Part shown: positions 8,127 through 17,177 of the stretch, in pieces
Layout of the letters: the number at the start of each line of letters is the position of its first letter
Position numbering within the stretch: the first letter of the stretch is position 1
DNA from: an uncultured Oscillospiraceae bacterium
GTDB lineage: Bacteria > Bacillota > Clostridia > Oscillospirales > Acutalibacteraceae
Reading direction: 5' to 3'
Length of the DNA stretch: 64,000 nt
NCBI GenBank assembly: GCA_949293315.1
Contig: CASFCH010000009.1
Coordinates: 150,427-214,426 of the forward strand
The notes under the pieces: model-generated
Seen by the model: only the letters and a program-made list of their open reading frames with translations
The model's database searches: none
Told to the model about the DNA's origin: nothing
Translations under genes and position numbers: made by a program

Positions 8127-9950
8127 ATGGAAGGAATCAGAGAAGATATCAGGAACGTGGCGATCATCGCGCATGTCGACCACGGCAAGACGACGCTCGT
8201 GGACGAGCTGCTCAAGCAGAGCGGAACCTTCCGCGCAAACGAGCAGGTGGATGAGCGCGTGATGGACTCCAACGCACTCGAGCGGGAGCGCGGGATCACG
8301 ATCCTGTCGAAAAATACCTCTATCCACTATAACGGTGTGAAGATCAACGTGGTGGATACGCCCGGCCATGCCGATTTCGGCGGCGAGGTGGAGCGCATCC
8401 TCATGATGGTGGACGGCGTGCTGCTGCTGGTGGACGCGTTTGAGGGCTGCATGCCGCAGACGCGCTTTGTGCTGCAGAAGGCCCTCAACCTGCACAAGAA
8501 GGTGCTCGTCGTCATCAATAAGATCGATCGCCCCGGCGCGCGGCCCGCGGAGGTCGTGGACGAGGTGCTGGACCTGTTTATCGAGCTGGGCGCGGATGAG
8601 GATCAGCTCGAATTCCCGGTGGTGTACGCCTCCGCAAAGGAGGGCGTCTCCTCCCTGAAGGCCGATGAGCCGGGCACGGATATGCGTCCGCTGCTCGACG
8701 CCATTCTGGAACATATCGACGCCCCCAGGGGCGATCTGGACGGCCCGACGCAGGTGCGCTTCTCCTCCCTGGAATACGACGACTACGTCGGACGGATCGG
8801 CATCGGCCGCGTGGAGCGCGGAACGATCCGGGAGGGGCAGAATATCGTCCTGTGCAAGACGGACGGCCGGCAGGAGAACGAAAAGATCTCCCGCCTGTAC
8901 CAGTTTGAGGGGCTCAAACGCGTGGAGGTCAAGGAGGCGCGGCTGGGCGACCTGATCGCGGTGTCCGGCATCTCGGACATCAACATCGGGGAGACGGCGT
9001 GCGCGCCCGAGTGCGTGGAGCCGCTCCCGTTTGTCAAGATCGACGAGCCGACCATCTCCATGAACTTCATGGTCAATGACTCCCCGTTCGCGGGGCGCGA
9101 GGGCAAGTTCGTCACCTCCCGCAACCTGCGCGACCGCCTGTACAAGGAGGTCGAGACGAATGTCAGCATGCGCGTGGAGGATACGGAGACGACCGATACC
9201 TTCAAGGTCTCCGGCCGCGGGGAGCTGCACCTCTCCATCCTGATCGAGACCATGCGCCGCGAGGGGTACGAGTTCCAGGTCTCCCGCCCCAAGGTCATCC
9301 TCAAGGAGGAGAACGGCAAGACGCTTGAGCCCATGGAGCTGCTGATCGTCGAAGTGCCGGAGCAGTACAGCGGCGCCGTGATCGAAAAGCTCTGCTCCCG
9401 CAAGGGCGAAATTGAAAAGATGGGCACCCGCGATACGGGCACCACGCATATTGAATTTAAAATCCCGTCCCGCGGCCTGATCGGCTACCGCTCGGAGTTC
9501 CTGACGGATACGAACGGCAACGGCATCATGAACCAGCTCTTCGCGGGCTATGAGCCGTGGAAGGGCGATATCGTCATGCGCGAGCGCGGCTCCATCGTGG
9601 TGCATGAGGCCGGCGAGACGACGGGCTACGGCCTGTTCAACACGCAGGACCGCGGCCGGCTCTTTGTCGGGCCCGGCGTGCCGGTGTACGAGGGGATGAT
9701 CGTGGGCGAGTGCTCCAAGAATGAGGACATCGTCTGCAACGTCTGCCGCAAAAAGCAGATGACCAATACGCGCGCGGCCGGATCGGACGATGCGCTGCGC
9801 CTCGTCCCGCCCACGATTTTGAGCCTGGAGCAGTCCATGGAGTTCATCGGGGACGACGAGCTGCTGGAGGTCACGCCCAAGAGCCTGCGCCTGCGCAAGA
9901 AGATCCTCTCCAAAGAGCTGCGCATGAAGCAGGCGCACCGGAAAAAATAA
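8127..9950 (+). CDS. typA: Translational GTPase TypA/BipA
   Basis: Ribosome-associated GTPase of the EF-G family that helps 50S assembly and growth under stress. 607 residues, the normal size. The G1 [10 protein letters not shown]2 ERERGIT, G3 DTPGHADFG and G4 NKIDR motifs lie in the first 130 residues. They are followed by the EF-Tu-like domain 2, the EF-G C domain and the TypA-specific C-terminal part ([26 protein letters not shown]). AAGGAAGGA precedes the ATG. It is monocistronic. Confidence 0.97.
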   Translation: MEGIREDIRNVAIIAHVDHGKTTLVDELLKQSGTFRANEQVDERVMDSNALERERGITILSKNTSIHYNGVKINVVDTPGHADFGGEVERILMMVDGVLLLVDAFEGCMPQTRFVLQKALNLHKKVLVVINKIDRPGARPAEVVDEVLDLFIELGADEDQLEFPVVYASAKEGVSSLKADEPGTDMRPLLDAILEHIDAPRGDLDGPTQVRFSSLEYDDYVGRIGIGRVERGTIREGQNIVLCKTDGRQENEKISRLYQFEGLKRVEVKEARLGDLIAVSGISDINIGETACAPECVEPLPFVKIDEPTISMNFMVNDSPFAGREGKFVTSRNLRDRLYKEVETNVSMRVEDTETTDTFKVSGRGELHLSILIETMRREGYEFQVSRPKVILKEENGKTLEPMELLIVEVPEQYSGAVIEKLCSRKGEIEKMGTRDTGTTHIEFKIPSRGLIGYRSEFLTDTNGNGIMNQLFAGYEPWKGDIVMRERGSIVVHEAGETTGYGLFNTQDRGRLFVGPGVPVYEGMIVGECSKNEDIVCNVCRKKQMTNTRAAGSDDALRLVPPTILSLEQSMEFIGDDELLEVTPKSLRLRKKILSKELRMKQAHRKK

Positions 9951-10087
9951 ACCGGCCCGGTATCAGGAAGTCATTCGGCGTCACCCTTTTTGGGGCCGAC
10001 TGGTGGGACGGCCCCGCGTATCGCAGCGCGGCGCTGTCCCGCTTTTTATTGAAACGATCGCTCGGAGCAAAGGAAGGAGAATCAGCG

Positions 10088-10888
10088 GTGATCATCGATT
10101 TTCATACGCATGCCTTTCCGCAGCGGATTGCGGAAAAGGCGATCCGGAACCTGGCCCATGTGGCCGGCGGCGCGCGTCCCAACCATGACGGCACGGCGGA
10201 GGATCTGCTGCGCGCAGTGCGGGCGGGCGGCGCAGACCGCGCCGTGGTGCTGAACATCGCCACCAACGAAAAGCAGCAGCGCAATGTCAACGATTTTGCC
10301 ATCGAGACCAATTCTGCTTTCGGCGGCGCGCTGACGGCCTTTGGCAGCGTCTATCCGCAGTCGGAGACGGCGCTGGAGGAACTCGACCGGCTGAAGGCCG
10401 CCGGGATCCGGGGCATCAAGCTCCATCCGGATTACCAGCACTTTTTTGTGGATGACGAGCGCTTTTATCCGCTCTACCGGCGAATTGGGGAACTCGGGTT
10501 TGTCACCGTGTTCCATGCGGGGATCGATATCGGCTATCCGGAACCGGTCCACTGCACCCCGCAGATGCTCGCGCGGATTCTGCCCCAGTTTGGCGGCGCG
10601 CCCGTGGTGGCGGCCCACATGGGCGGCTGGATGATGTGGAAAGACGTGCAGGAATATCTCTGCGGTCAGGATCTCTATCTGGACACCGCGTTTTCCGCCG
10701 GACGGATGCCGCCCGACTATGCGCGGGAGATCATCCGCAGGCACGGGGCGGACCGCGTTCTGCTTGGCAGTGATATGCCGTGGGGCAATACGGGCAACGA
10801 GATCGCCTTTGTCCGGTCGCTGGACTTGCCGGATGCACAGACTGCGGCGATTTTAGGTGAAAACGCCCAGCGGCTTTTGCAGCAATAA
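10088..10888 (+). CDS. Amidohydrolase-2 family metal-dependent hydrolase
   Basis: TIM-barrel metal hydrolase (PF04909-like) of 266 residues. It has the N-terminal FHTHAFP metal motif, GIKLHPDYQ on a middle strand, FHAGIDIG, AAHMGGW, and the C-terminal GSDMPWGN aspartate. GTG 10088 is chosen because GGAAGGAGA ends 7 nt before it and the protein then opens directly into the IIDFHTH strand; the upstream in-frame ATG at 10049 lacks a ribosome site. It sits 39 bp before a GH20 gene and is probably co-transcribed with it. The substrate cannot be read from sequence. Confidence 0.85.
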   Translation: MIIDFHTHAFPQRIAEKAIRNLAHVAGGARPNHDGTAEDLLRAVRAGGADRAVVLNIATNEKQQRNVNDFAIETNSAFGGALTAFGSVYPQSETALEELDRLKAAGIRGIKLHPDYQHFFVDDERFYPLYRRIGELGFVTVFHAGIDIGYPEPVHCTPQMLARILPQFGGAPVVAAHMGGWMMWKDVQEYLCGQDLYLDTAFSAGRMPPDYAREIIRRHGADRVLLGSDMPWGNTGNEIAFVRSLDLPDAQTAAILGENAQRLLQQ

Positions 10889-10927
10889 ATCCGTACGCAA
10901 ACTGCCTGTATAGGGGAGGAGAAGAAT

Positions 10928-12403
10928 ATGAAAGCGATCAGTGACATTCTCTGTGTGCCGCGTCCCAGGCATATCTGCGCCAAGGGGGAGGGAATTTACC
11001 GCACGGAGTCCTATGATCCGTCGCAGGTGCAGGTGGAGACAAGTACTGCGGTCAAGCACCCGGAGGGATACCGCATCCGCGTGCAGGATGGGCGGATCAC
11101 CGTAAAGGCCAATACCAGGGCCGGTAAATTTTATGCTTTCCAAACCCTGCGCCAAATCATGAATGGTGCGCGGGAGCTGCCGGAGTTCTGCCTGTGCGAT
11201 GAACCGGTGTTTCGTTACCGCGGCTTTATGATCGACTGTGCGCGCCACTTTTTCACCGTGGATGAGTTGAAAAAGATGATCGATGCGGCGGCGCTCTATA
11301 AGCTAAACAAATTTCACTGGCACCTGACAGACGACCAGGGCTGGCGGATCCAGATCGACAGCTTTCCGCTGCTCACACAGATTGGCTCCAGGCGTGCGGG
11401 CTCCCACTTTGACCGGGAGAAAAACACCGGTGAGGAGTATGGCGGCTTTTACACCAAGGATCAGATCCGTGATGTGGTGAACTATTGCGCGGATCGCTGC
11501 ATCGAAGTCATCCCGGAGCTGGATATCCCCGGCCACACCTGTGCGGCGATTGCCGCTTATCCGCATCTCTCCTGCGCGGAGGAGCCCGTTCCAGTGCGCA
11601 CCTGCGGCGGTATTTTCCGCGATATCCTGTGTGCGGGTAAGGAGAGTACGTACGACTTTGTATTTCAGGTGCTCGATGAGATTGCGGAGCTCTTCCCATC
11701 GCATTGGATCCATATCGGAGGGGACGAGGCGCCCAAGGACCGGTGGAACAAGTGCCCCCACTGCCGCGCCGCGATGGAGCGCGAGCACATTACAGATGCG
11801 GAGGGATTGCAGGGATATTTCACCAACCGGGTTATTGATTATCTGGAGGCAAAGGGGATCCGCACCACTGTGTGGAACGACGCCCTCAAGAGCGGGAACC
11901 TGAAAAATGCCGCCACCGTGCAGATGTGGATGGATCGCGGCGGGTATTCTGTGCGCCGTGCCAACCGCGGCGGCAAGGTTATTATCTCTGGTTTTCTCCA
12001 CTACTATATGGATTACCCCTATGGGCTGACGCCTCTGGATAAGACGTACAATTATAATCCGTTGCTTCCCGAACTCTCCTTTGAGGGGGAGCGGAACATT
12101 CTGGGGGTAGAGGGGGCGCTCTGGACGGAACACGTGGCCGACTTTGAGCGCCTGTGCTACCAGGCCTATCCGCGTTTTGCCGCCATTGCGGAGAGCGGAT
12201 GGGTCCGGCCGGAGCAGAAAAATATCTACGATTTTGAACGCCGGTTCCAAAAGAGCATTCCGCTGCTCGAAAAGATCGGTGTGTATCCCGCGCCGATGGG
12301 GCAGTGGAGCCCGCGGGGAATCGCTGGCAAGCTGGAGACGGCGCGCTTTTTCCTGCGTAATATCAATCGGGACACCGTAAAAAATCAACTGGATCTCAAG
12401 TGA
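10928..12403 (+). CDS. Beta-N-acetylhexosaminidase, GH20, cytoplasmic
   Basis: GH20 glycosidase of 491 residues that releases terminal GlcNAc/GalNAc by substrate-assisted catalysis. A GH20b N-terminal domain (about residues 1-95) precedes the barrel, which has GFMIDCARHFF, FHWHLTDDQGWR and the catalytic Asp266-Glu267 pair in HIGGDEAP. No signal peptide is present, so it probably acts on imported sugars or recycled muropeptides. AGGGGAGGA lies before the ATG. The neighbours are an amidohydrolase upstream and a YfcE phosphodiesterase 29 bp downstream. Together they look like a small catabolic operon for amino sugars, which is an inference. Confidence 0.92.
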   Translation: MKAISDILCVPRPRHICAKGEGIYRTESYDPSQVQVETSTAVKHPEGYRIRVQDGRITVKANTRAGKFYAFQTLRQIMNGARELPEFCLCDEPVFRYRGFMIDCARHFFTVDELKKMIDAAALYKLNKFHWHLTDDQGWRIQIDSFPLLTQIGSRRAGSHFDREKNTGEEYGGFYTKDQIRDVVNYCADRCIEVIPELDIPGHTCAAIAAYPHLSCAEEPVPVRTCGGIFRDILCAGKESTYDFVFQVLDEIAELFPSHWIHIGGDEAPKDRWNKCPHCRAAMEREHITDAEGLQGYFTNRVIDYLEAKGIRTTVWNDALKSGNLKNAATVQMWMDRGGYSVRRANRGGKVIISGFLHYYMDYPYGLTPLDKTYNYNPLLPELSFEGERNILGVEGALWTEHVADFERLCYQAYPRFAAIAESGWVRPEQKNIYDFERRFQKSIPLLEKIGVYPAPMGQWSPRGIAGKLETARFFLRNINRDTVKNQLDLK

Positions 12404-12432
12404 TCCGGCTGCGAAAGGACGGGGTAATTACA

Positions 12433-12975
12433 ATGAACTGGATGATCGCATCCGATATCCACGGTTCGGCCTATTACTGCGCTCAGCTGCTGGAGGCCTA
12501 CCGCCGGGAACAGGCGGATCGGCTCCTGCTGCTCGGCGACATCTTATACCATGGCCCGCGCAACGACCTGCCCGAGGGGTACAACCCTAAAGCGGTGATT
12601 ACACAGCTGAATGCCATCCGGGAGGATATCCTCGCCGTACGCGGCAACTGCGACGCGGAGGTGGATCAGATGGTGCTGGAGTTCCCTATTCTGGCGGATT
12701 ACGCGATCCTGTGCGCGGGGGAGCGGATGATCTTTGCGACCCACGGCCATCTGTTCAACGAGGGGCAGCTCCCCCCTCTGCACGACGGCGATATCCTGCT
12801 GCACGGGCATACGCATGTGCCGGGATGCGTGGAGCACGGGACTTACACCTATCTGAACCCCGGCTCCGTCTCCCTCCCCAAGGCGGGCAGCTGGCGCGGC
12901 TACATGACCTTTGACGGCCGGACGTTCCAGTGGAAGAATTTGACGGGCGAAATTAAAAAGAAGTGGATGATATGA
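12433..12975 (+). CDS. YfcE/MJ0936-type metallophosphodiesterase
   Basis: Calcineurin-like phosphoesterase of 180 residues. The full two-metal motif set is visible: SDIHG, GDILYHG, VRGNCD, THGH and LHGHTH. YfcE proteins hydrolyse small phosphodiesters; the physiological substrate is unknown. ATG 12433 follows AAAGGACGGGG and gives the exact family N-terminus (MNWMIASDIHG). The gene is last in the amidohydrolase-GH20 run. Confidence 0.92.
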   Translation: MNWMIASDIHGSAYYCAQLLEAYRREQADRLLLLGDILYHGPRNDLPEGYNPKAVITQLNAIREDILAVRGNCDAEVDQMVLEFPILADYAILCAGERMIFATHGHLFNEGQLPPLHDGDILLHGHTHVPGCVEHGTYTYLNPGSVSLPKAGSWRGYMTFDGRTFQWKNLTGEIKKKWMI

Positions 12976-13381
12976 TGGCGCTACGCCTTCCGTGTGTAAA
13001 GGGGGATTCCACCTACGGAAACGTATTCCGGCTCGCGCCGGACGGAACGCCGGGGGCGGCGTTCCCTACGAGGGCTTGAGCAAACTTTGTGCGGCGTACG
13101 ATGTAAAACAGCTCAAAAGAATCTACCGTTTTCCCTGGGATTGCCTTTTTGAACCATCTTCCGTGGGGAACGCTGCCCTCAGCGTTCCGTTGTACAGATT
13201 GACAGTTCGCAAAAAGTAAATAAAGGGGATAAAATTGAAACCCGCATAAGTCTCAATCTTCCCCCTCGGGTGATTTCCTTATTCGGGGAGGATTGAGAAG
13301 CGGGTGCCTTATAATATCATAAGACCCTCCGTGTGATGGAATTCACACGGAGGGTCACTGTTTTTGGATTCGTTATGTTGG
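12976..13381. other. Intergenic region with palindromic elements
   Basis: No convincing gene is present; the 75-codon frame at 12992-13219 has no recognisable content. It holds two related palindromes, GGAACGCCG/GGCGTTCC at 13044-13065 and GGAACGCTG/CAGCGTTCC at 13167-13188, about 120 bp apart. An imperfect CTCAATC/GATTGAG hairpin without a T-run lies around 13253-13299, and the convergent terminator is at 13323-13356. Confidence 0.5.
13323..13356. terminator. Bidirectional terminator between convergent units
   Basis: A perfect 14-bp stem GACCCTCCGTGTGA/TCACACGGAGGGTC with a 6-nt loop. On the plus strand TTTTT follows a few bases later, and on the minus strand a TCTTAT stretch follows. It lies just after the ABC exporter gene that ends at 13382. 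Confidence 0.8.
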
Positions 13382-15250
13382 TCACGCCTGCTCGACAGTG
13401 ACGTAGTACTTGGCCTGCGCGTGCCACAGCGCACTGTATGCGCCGCCCTGGGCGAGCAGCGTCTCGTGGCTGCCAGCCTGAACGATCTGCCCCTCCTGGA
13501 ACACGATGATCTTATCGCAGAACCGGCAGGAGGATAGGCGGTGGGAGATATAAATCGCCGTCTTGCCGTCTGTAAAGCTGTTGAAGCGGCGGTAGATCTC
13601 AAACTCGGAGATCGGGTCGAGCGCGGCGGTCGGCTCGTCGAGCACGACGAACGGCGCGTCGCGGTAGAGCGCTCGGGCAATGGCCAGCTTCTGCGCCTCG
13701 CCGCCGGAGATCTCCACGCCGTCCTCGTCAAAGTCCTTGTAGAGCACGGTATCTTCCCTGTGCGGCAGCTGCTGCACCCGTTCGCCGATGCCCGCCTTGT
13801 CGAGTACATCCAGCAGTTTTTTTCGGTCGAACTCCACGGAGGTAGTCACGTTCTGGGAAAGGGGGACGGAGAAGAGCGAGAAGTCCTGAAATACAACACC
13901 GAACAGGGACATATACTCGTCGATATCGTACTTGCGTATGTCGATGCCGTTGAGTGTGATCTCCCCCTCAGTGGGGTCGTACAGACGGCAGAGCAGCTTG
14001 ATAAACGTGCTCTTGCCCGAGCCGTTGTGCCCGACAAATGCCAGATGCTCGCCAATTTTCAGTTTGAGGGATACATCCTTGAGCGCATAGGCGGCTGTGC
14101 CGGGATACTTGAAGCTGACGTGCTTGAACTCGATGTCGTACTGGTTGTCGTTCCGCTTTTCGACAGGCAGGGTGCCCATGTGGCGCTCGGTGGGGTACTC
14201 GCAGATTTTACGCAGGTAGCCAATGTTGGCCAGCGTCATATTGAAAAAGTACGGCAGGTTGCCCAGCTGGGCGAGGGCACCGATGAAAATGGGCACGCAG
14301 CCAGTGAACCGGACCAGCTCCTCCGCCGTCAGCGCGCCGTCGAACGCCCGGACGGCGACGAAGATGTAGACCACAGCCGTGATGACGCCCTGCATCGCGC
14401 CCATGCCCTGGAGCTCCGCGCCGAGCGTTCGGCGTGTATTTTTCCGATACTGCCGCTGCGGGTCCTCAAAGTCCGTTTGGTACTCCTGTATCACCATGTT
14501 CTGCGAGCCGTAGATCCGGATGTCCTTGCCCGGCTTGTAGCGCGTGGGGAAGTCGAGCCAATAGGTGAACTGGGCGAAGGTGTCCCGGAAGAAGTCGTTG
14601 ATCTGAATGTTCTTTTTGGCATACCGGTCGGAGATCCAGGCGGTCAGTCCGCCGCAGACCGCCACAGTCAGGAGCGTCACCGCCCCAAATCCCCAGGAGG
14701 TGCGGAACGAGCGGTTGTCAAAGGCCAGAAGCCCGCGGATGGCGGGCGCGATCGCCGCCACCGAGAACGCGATGCCGAAAATGCCGGAGACCATCTCCTG
14801 CAGCCCGGAATAGAAAAAGGAAAACAGGCCGCCGTTGTTCTCTATCCATGTCTGATAATAGCGGAGCGCCTGCTGAAAATCCGGTTTTTCAAGCAGCGCA
14901 TAGTCTTTGCCGGTGAGCGCCTCGCTGAGGATTTTATTCTCCGCGATGAGAAACTGGTGAAAGGTGCAGGTGGACCACCGTCCCAGCGCCTGCCGGATGA
15001 GCGAAAGCGCCAGGACGGACACCGCCAGCGCCACTGCCGTTTGGAAGACCGTCTGCGCGGCCGCCCCGGCCGAGATGAGCGCCGTCATGCGTGCCGAGAG
15101 CCAGACGCCCGCCATCTGTGCGGCATAGGTGAACAGAGCGGTCAGGAGGATCAGCGCAAATGCCGATGGGCTCGTCTGCTTGAGGAGTCTGGCGGAAAAA
15201 CGCAGGTTTTCCATGGTTTCCGACGGCTTTTTGTCAGACCGCTGTTTCAT
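13382..15250 (-). CDS. ABC exporter half-transporter (fused membrane and ATPase domains)
   Basis: 622 residues with about six transmembrane helices in the first 320 and a nucleotide-binding domain behind. The ATPase has Walker A VGHNGSGKST, signature ISGGEAQK and Walker B VVLDEPTAALD, all intact. ATG 15250 is chosen because GAGGGAGG stands 7 nt before it. The first 17 nt overlap the end of the gene upstream, so the two are translationally coupled and probably form a heterodimer. The substrate is unknown. The adjacent LytTR sensor pair suggests a peptide or antibiotic cargo (inference). Confidence 0.9.
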   Translation of the reverse strand: MKQRSDKKPSETMENLRFSARLLKQTSPSAFALILLTALFTYAAQMAGVWLSARMTALISAGAAAQTVFQTAVALAVSVLALSLIRQALGRWSTCTFHQFLIAENKILSEALTGKDYALLEKPDFQQALRYYQTWIENNGGLFSFFYSGLQEMVSGIFGIAFSVAAIAPAIRGLLAFDNRSFRTSWGFGAVTLLTVAVCGGLTAWISDRYAKKNIQINDFFRDTFAQFTYWLDFPTRYKPGKDIRIYGSQNMVIQEYQTDFEDPQRQYRKNTRRTLGAELQGMGAMQGVITAVVYIFVAVRAFDGALTAEELVRFTGCVPIFIGALAQLGNLPYFFNMTLANIGYLRKICEYPTERHMGTLPVEKRNDNQYDIEFKHVSFKYPGTAAYALKDVSLKLKIGEHLAFVGHNGSGKSTFIKLLCRLYDPTEGEITLNGIDIRKYDIDEYMSLFGVVFQDFSLFSVPLSQNVTTSVEFDRKKLLDVLDKAGIGERVQQLPHREDTVLYKDFDEDGVEISGGEAQKLAIARALYRDAPFVVLDEPTAALDPISEFEIYRRFNSFTDGKTAIYISHRLSSCRFCDKIIVFQEGQIVQAGSHETLLAQGGAYSALWHAQAKYYVTVEQA

Positions 15251-17084
15251 CGTGAATCCCTCCCTCGTTTTCCTCATTGTAGTAGTAGCTCTGCATGGAA
15301 TACATCCGGAAATACTTGCCCTTTTGCGCCATCAACTGCGCGTGCGTGCCGGTCTCCACGATTTTACCGTTCTCTAGGAAGAGGATCCGGTCGCAAAATG
15401 CGGTGCTCGCCAGCCGGTGGGAGATATAAAAGGACGTGCGGCCCTGCGTGATCGCGTTGTATTTCATGTACAGTTCGTTCTCCGCGATCGGGTCGAGCGC
15501 TGCGGTCGGTTCATCCAGGATGATGATCGGCGATTGTTTGTAGATTGCCCGCGCGAGCAGCAGCTTTTGTGTCTCGCCGCCGGAGAGGTCAACTGCGTTT
15601 GAATCGACCTCCTTGCCCAGCCGGGTTCTTATGCCGTCGGGCAGCTGCGCCACGCGCTCGCTCAGCCCCGCCAGCCGCAGTGCCTCCGCCAAACGTCCGG
15701 CGTCGGTGCGGGATTCCTCCTGCATGGTCACATTTGTCTCCAGGGAGGCGGGCAGGAGGAAGACGTCCTGGAAAATCGCTGAAAAGAGCTTGAAACGCTC
15801 CTTATCGGTCAGTTCGCCCGCATCACGTCCGTTGATGAGGATCCGGCCGTGCGTGGGGGCATAGAGCCCGCTGAGCAGCTTCATGGCGGTTGTTTTGCCC
15901 GCGCCGTTCTCGCCGACGATGGCGATCTTTTCGCCGGGCGATACGCAAAAATTCAGGTGTGAGACCGCGTCGTGCTCGCCGTCATAGGAGAAGCTGACGT
16001 CCTCGAAGGATACCGCGCAGCTGTCCGGCACAGCGTCTACCTGCCCGCCGGCGCCCGTGTTTTCAGCGAGCTCCATGCACACGCGGAAATCGTCCGCCTG
16101 GAGGTGGTTTTGGTATAGCAGGCTATACTGCTGCGCAAATTGCAGCAGCCACGCGTTCGTTCCGCTGATGATGGAGTAGTAGAAGATGAAGTTCCCCGCC
16201 GTCAGTTCTCCCCTGCCGTAGAGCAAGGTCAGGATGGCAAACACCCCCAGGTCGCGCGCGCAGAGGATGGCCAGCTGGGCGGCGTTGAGCAGCGTGTCCT
16301 GCCGGCAATAGCGGCGCATCCCCTGGCGCAAGTCGCGGGTGAGCAGGTCGAGCAGCGGGGAAAACCACCCCGCCAAGTGGAAGAGCTTGACGTCCTTGGC
16401 GGCCTTCGGGTCGCTCGCCTTGCCGCAGGAGAAGTAGCGCGCCTTTGACCGGGTGGCGAACAGCTGCCGCTCGTACTTCCGCGCCAGGCGTTTGATCGGG
16501 AACGAGAGGGCGAAGTGGGCAGCCGCAGCGGCCAGGCAGATGGCGATGAGCCGCAGGTCGGCTACGGCTAGGATGGCGAAAAACGATGCGATGCCCGTGA
16601 GCGCGGCAAACAGGTTCAGCAGCGCGCCCCAGGTGTTTTGCACGCCCATGTCGCCCCATTGGATGGCGGAGACGGCATTTCCGAATGTCTTGCGCCGGCG
16701 GCTGTCCTCCACGTCCGCATACGGTACGGCGAGCGATTTGGCGATGATTTCGCGGAGCATCTGCCACCGCAGGCCGTCGGCGAATATCTCGAGCGACTGT
16801 TCCTGGCTCTTTTTCACCGTCTCGAGGGCAATACTGCCCACGGTGAATACGGCCAGCGCGCAGAGCAGCTGCCCACCGCTGGCCGCGCCCGATACGCAGT
16901 CGATCATCACCTTGAGCACATACGCCGCAAGCAGCGGTGCGAGCACCTGCTGCGCGATGATGGACACTGTCATCCATGCTATGGACAGATGATATGCCCG
17001 CGCGTAGGCGATGGAGCGCCTTGCCATGTATCCGATGTTTTGGAAAAAGGTGTGGCGCGTCTTTTTTTCTGGGTTCCGCTTCAA
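15234..17084 (-). CDS. ABC exporter half-transporter, partner of the preceding gene
   Basis: 616 residues with the same architecture: an N-terminal six-helix membrane domain and an ATPase with Walker A VGENGAGKTT, signature LSGGETQK and Walker B IIILDEPTAALD. Both partners keep the catalytic Glu, unlike the degenerate heterodimer at 23996-27509. TTG 17084 is taken as start because AAGGGAGG lies 8 nt upstream (17100-17093); no ATG has a site. The promoter region overlaps a tandem LytTR-type box and the terminator of the two-component operon. Confidence 0.9.
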   Translation of the reverse strand: MKRNPEKKTRHTFFQNIGYMARRSIAYARAYHLSIAWMTVSIIAQQVLAPLLAAYVLKVMIDCVSGAASGGQLLCALAVFTVGSIALETVKKSQEQSLEIFADGLRWQMLREIIAKSLAVPYADVEDSRRRKTFGNAVSAIQWGDMGVQNTWGALLNLFAALTGIASFFAILAVADLRLIAICLAAAAAHFALSFPIKRLARKYERQLFATRSKARYFSCGKASDPKAAKDVKLFHLAGWFSPLLDLLTRDLRQGMRRYCRQDTLLNAAQLAILCARDLGVFAILTLLYGRGELTAGNFIFYYSIISGTNAWLLQFAQQYSLLYQNHLQADDFRVCMELAENTGAGGQVDAVPDSCAVSFEDVSFSYDGEHDAVSHLNFCVSPGEKIAIVGENGAGKTTAMKLLSGLYAPTHGRILINGRDAGELTDKERFKLFSAIFQDVFLLPASLETNVTMQEESRTDAGRLAEALRLAGLSERVAQLPDGIRTRLGKEVDSNAVDLSGGETQKLLLARAIYKQSPIIILDEPTAALDPIAENELYMKYNAITQGRTSFYISHRLASTAFCDRILFLENGKIVETGTHAQLMAQKGKYFRMYSMQSYYYNEENEGGIHDETAV

Positions 17085-17108
17085 GGGGAATCCCTCCCTT
17101 CTGGCAGT

Positions 17109-17114
17109 ATCATA
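17109..17114 (-). promoter_or_regulatory. Probable -10 box of the ABC exporter operon
   Basis: Minus-strand TATGAT (17114-17109), 24 nt before the TTG start. The hexamer 17 bp upstream (GTTTTT) is a poor -35, which fits a promoter that needs an activator. The LytTR-type repeats end 33 bp upstream of this box. Confidence 0.4.
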
Positions 17115-17132
17115 TACCGGAATGGGTCTGAA

Positions 17133-17171
17133 AAAACAAAAACGCGCACGAACGGTATCGTTCCGTGCGCG
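17133..17171 (-). terminator. Terminator of the LytTR two-component operon
   Basis: Minus-strand arms CGCGCACG and CGTGCGCG (17171-17143) close a short loop, with a TTTTTGTTTTTT tract at 17142-17131. It follows directly after the kinase stop codon. Confidence 0.82.
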
Positions 17172-17177
17172 AACGGT
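17148..17177 (-). promoter_or_regulatory. Tandem LytTR-type binding box
   Basis: Two 9-bp direct repeats on the minus strand, ACCGTTCGC (17177-17169) and ACCGTTCGT (17156-17148), start 21 bp apart with a 12-bp spacer. This is the geometry of AgrA/ComE-class LytTR operators, and the second copy fits the published LytTR consensus at every position. The site lies upstream of the ABC exporter genes, next to the LytTR regulator's own operon. One copy overlaps the terminator stem, so part of the sequence is also constrained as a hairpin. Confidence 0.5.

Noticed and set aside
8124..9938. A 604-codon minus-strand open frame
   Set aside because: It mirrors typA, which is unmistakable; low-complexity residue content (Leu, Ala, His, Asp) betrays a shadow frame.
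9991..10014. GGGGCCGAC...GACGGCCCC hairpin after typA as terminator
   Set aside because: The stem has a mismatch-rich core and no T-run; I could not support it as a terminator.
12992..13219. A 75-codon frame after the YfcE gene
   Set aside because: No ribosome site and it spans two palindromic repeats; better explained as intergenic sequence.
13541..15451. A 636-codon plus-strand open frame
   Set aside because: It lies wholly opposite two coupled ABC exporter genes that have intact Walker and signature motifs; it is a G+C-driven mirror frame without ribosome site or motif.
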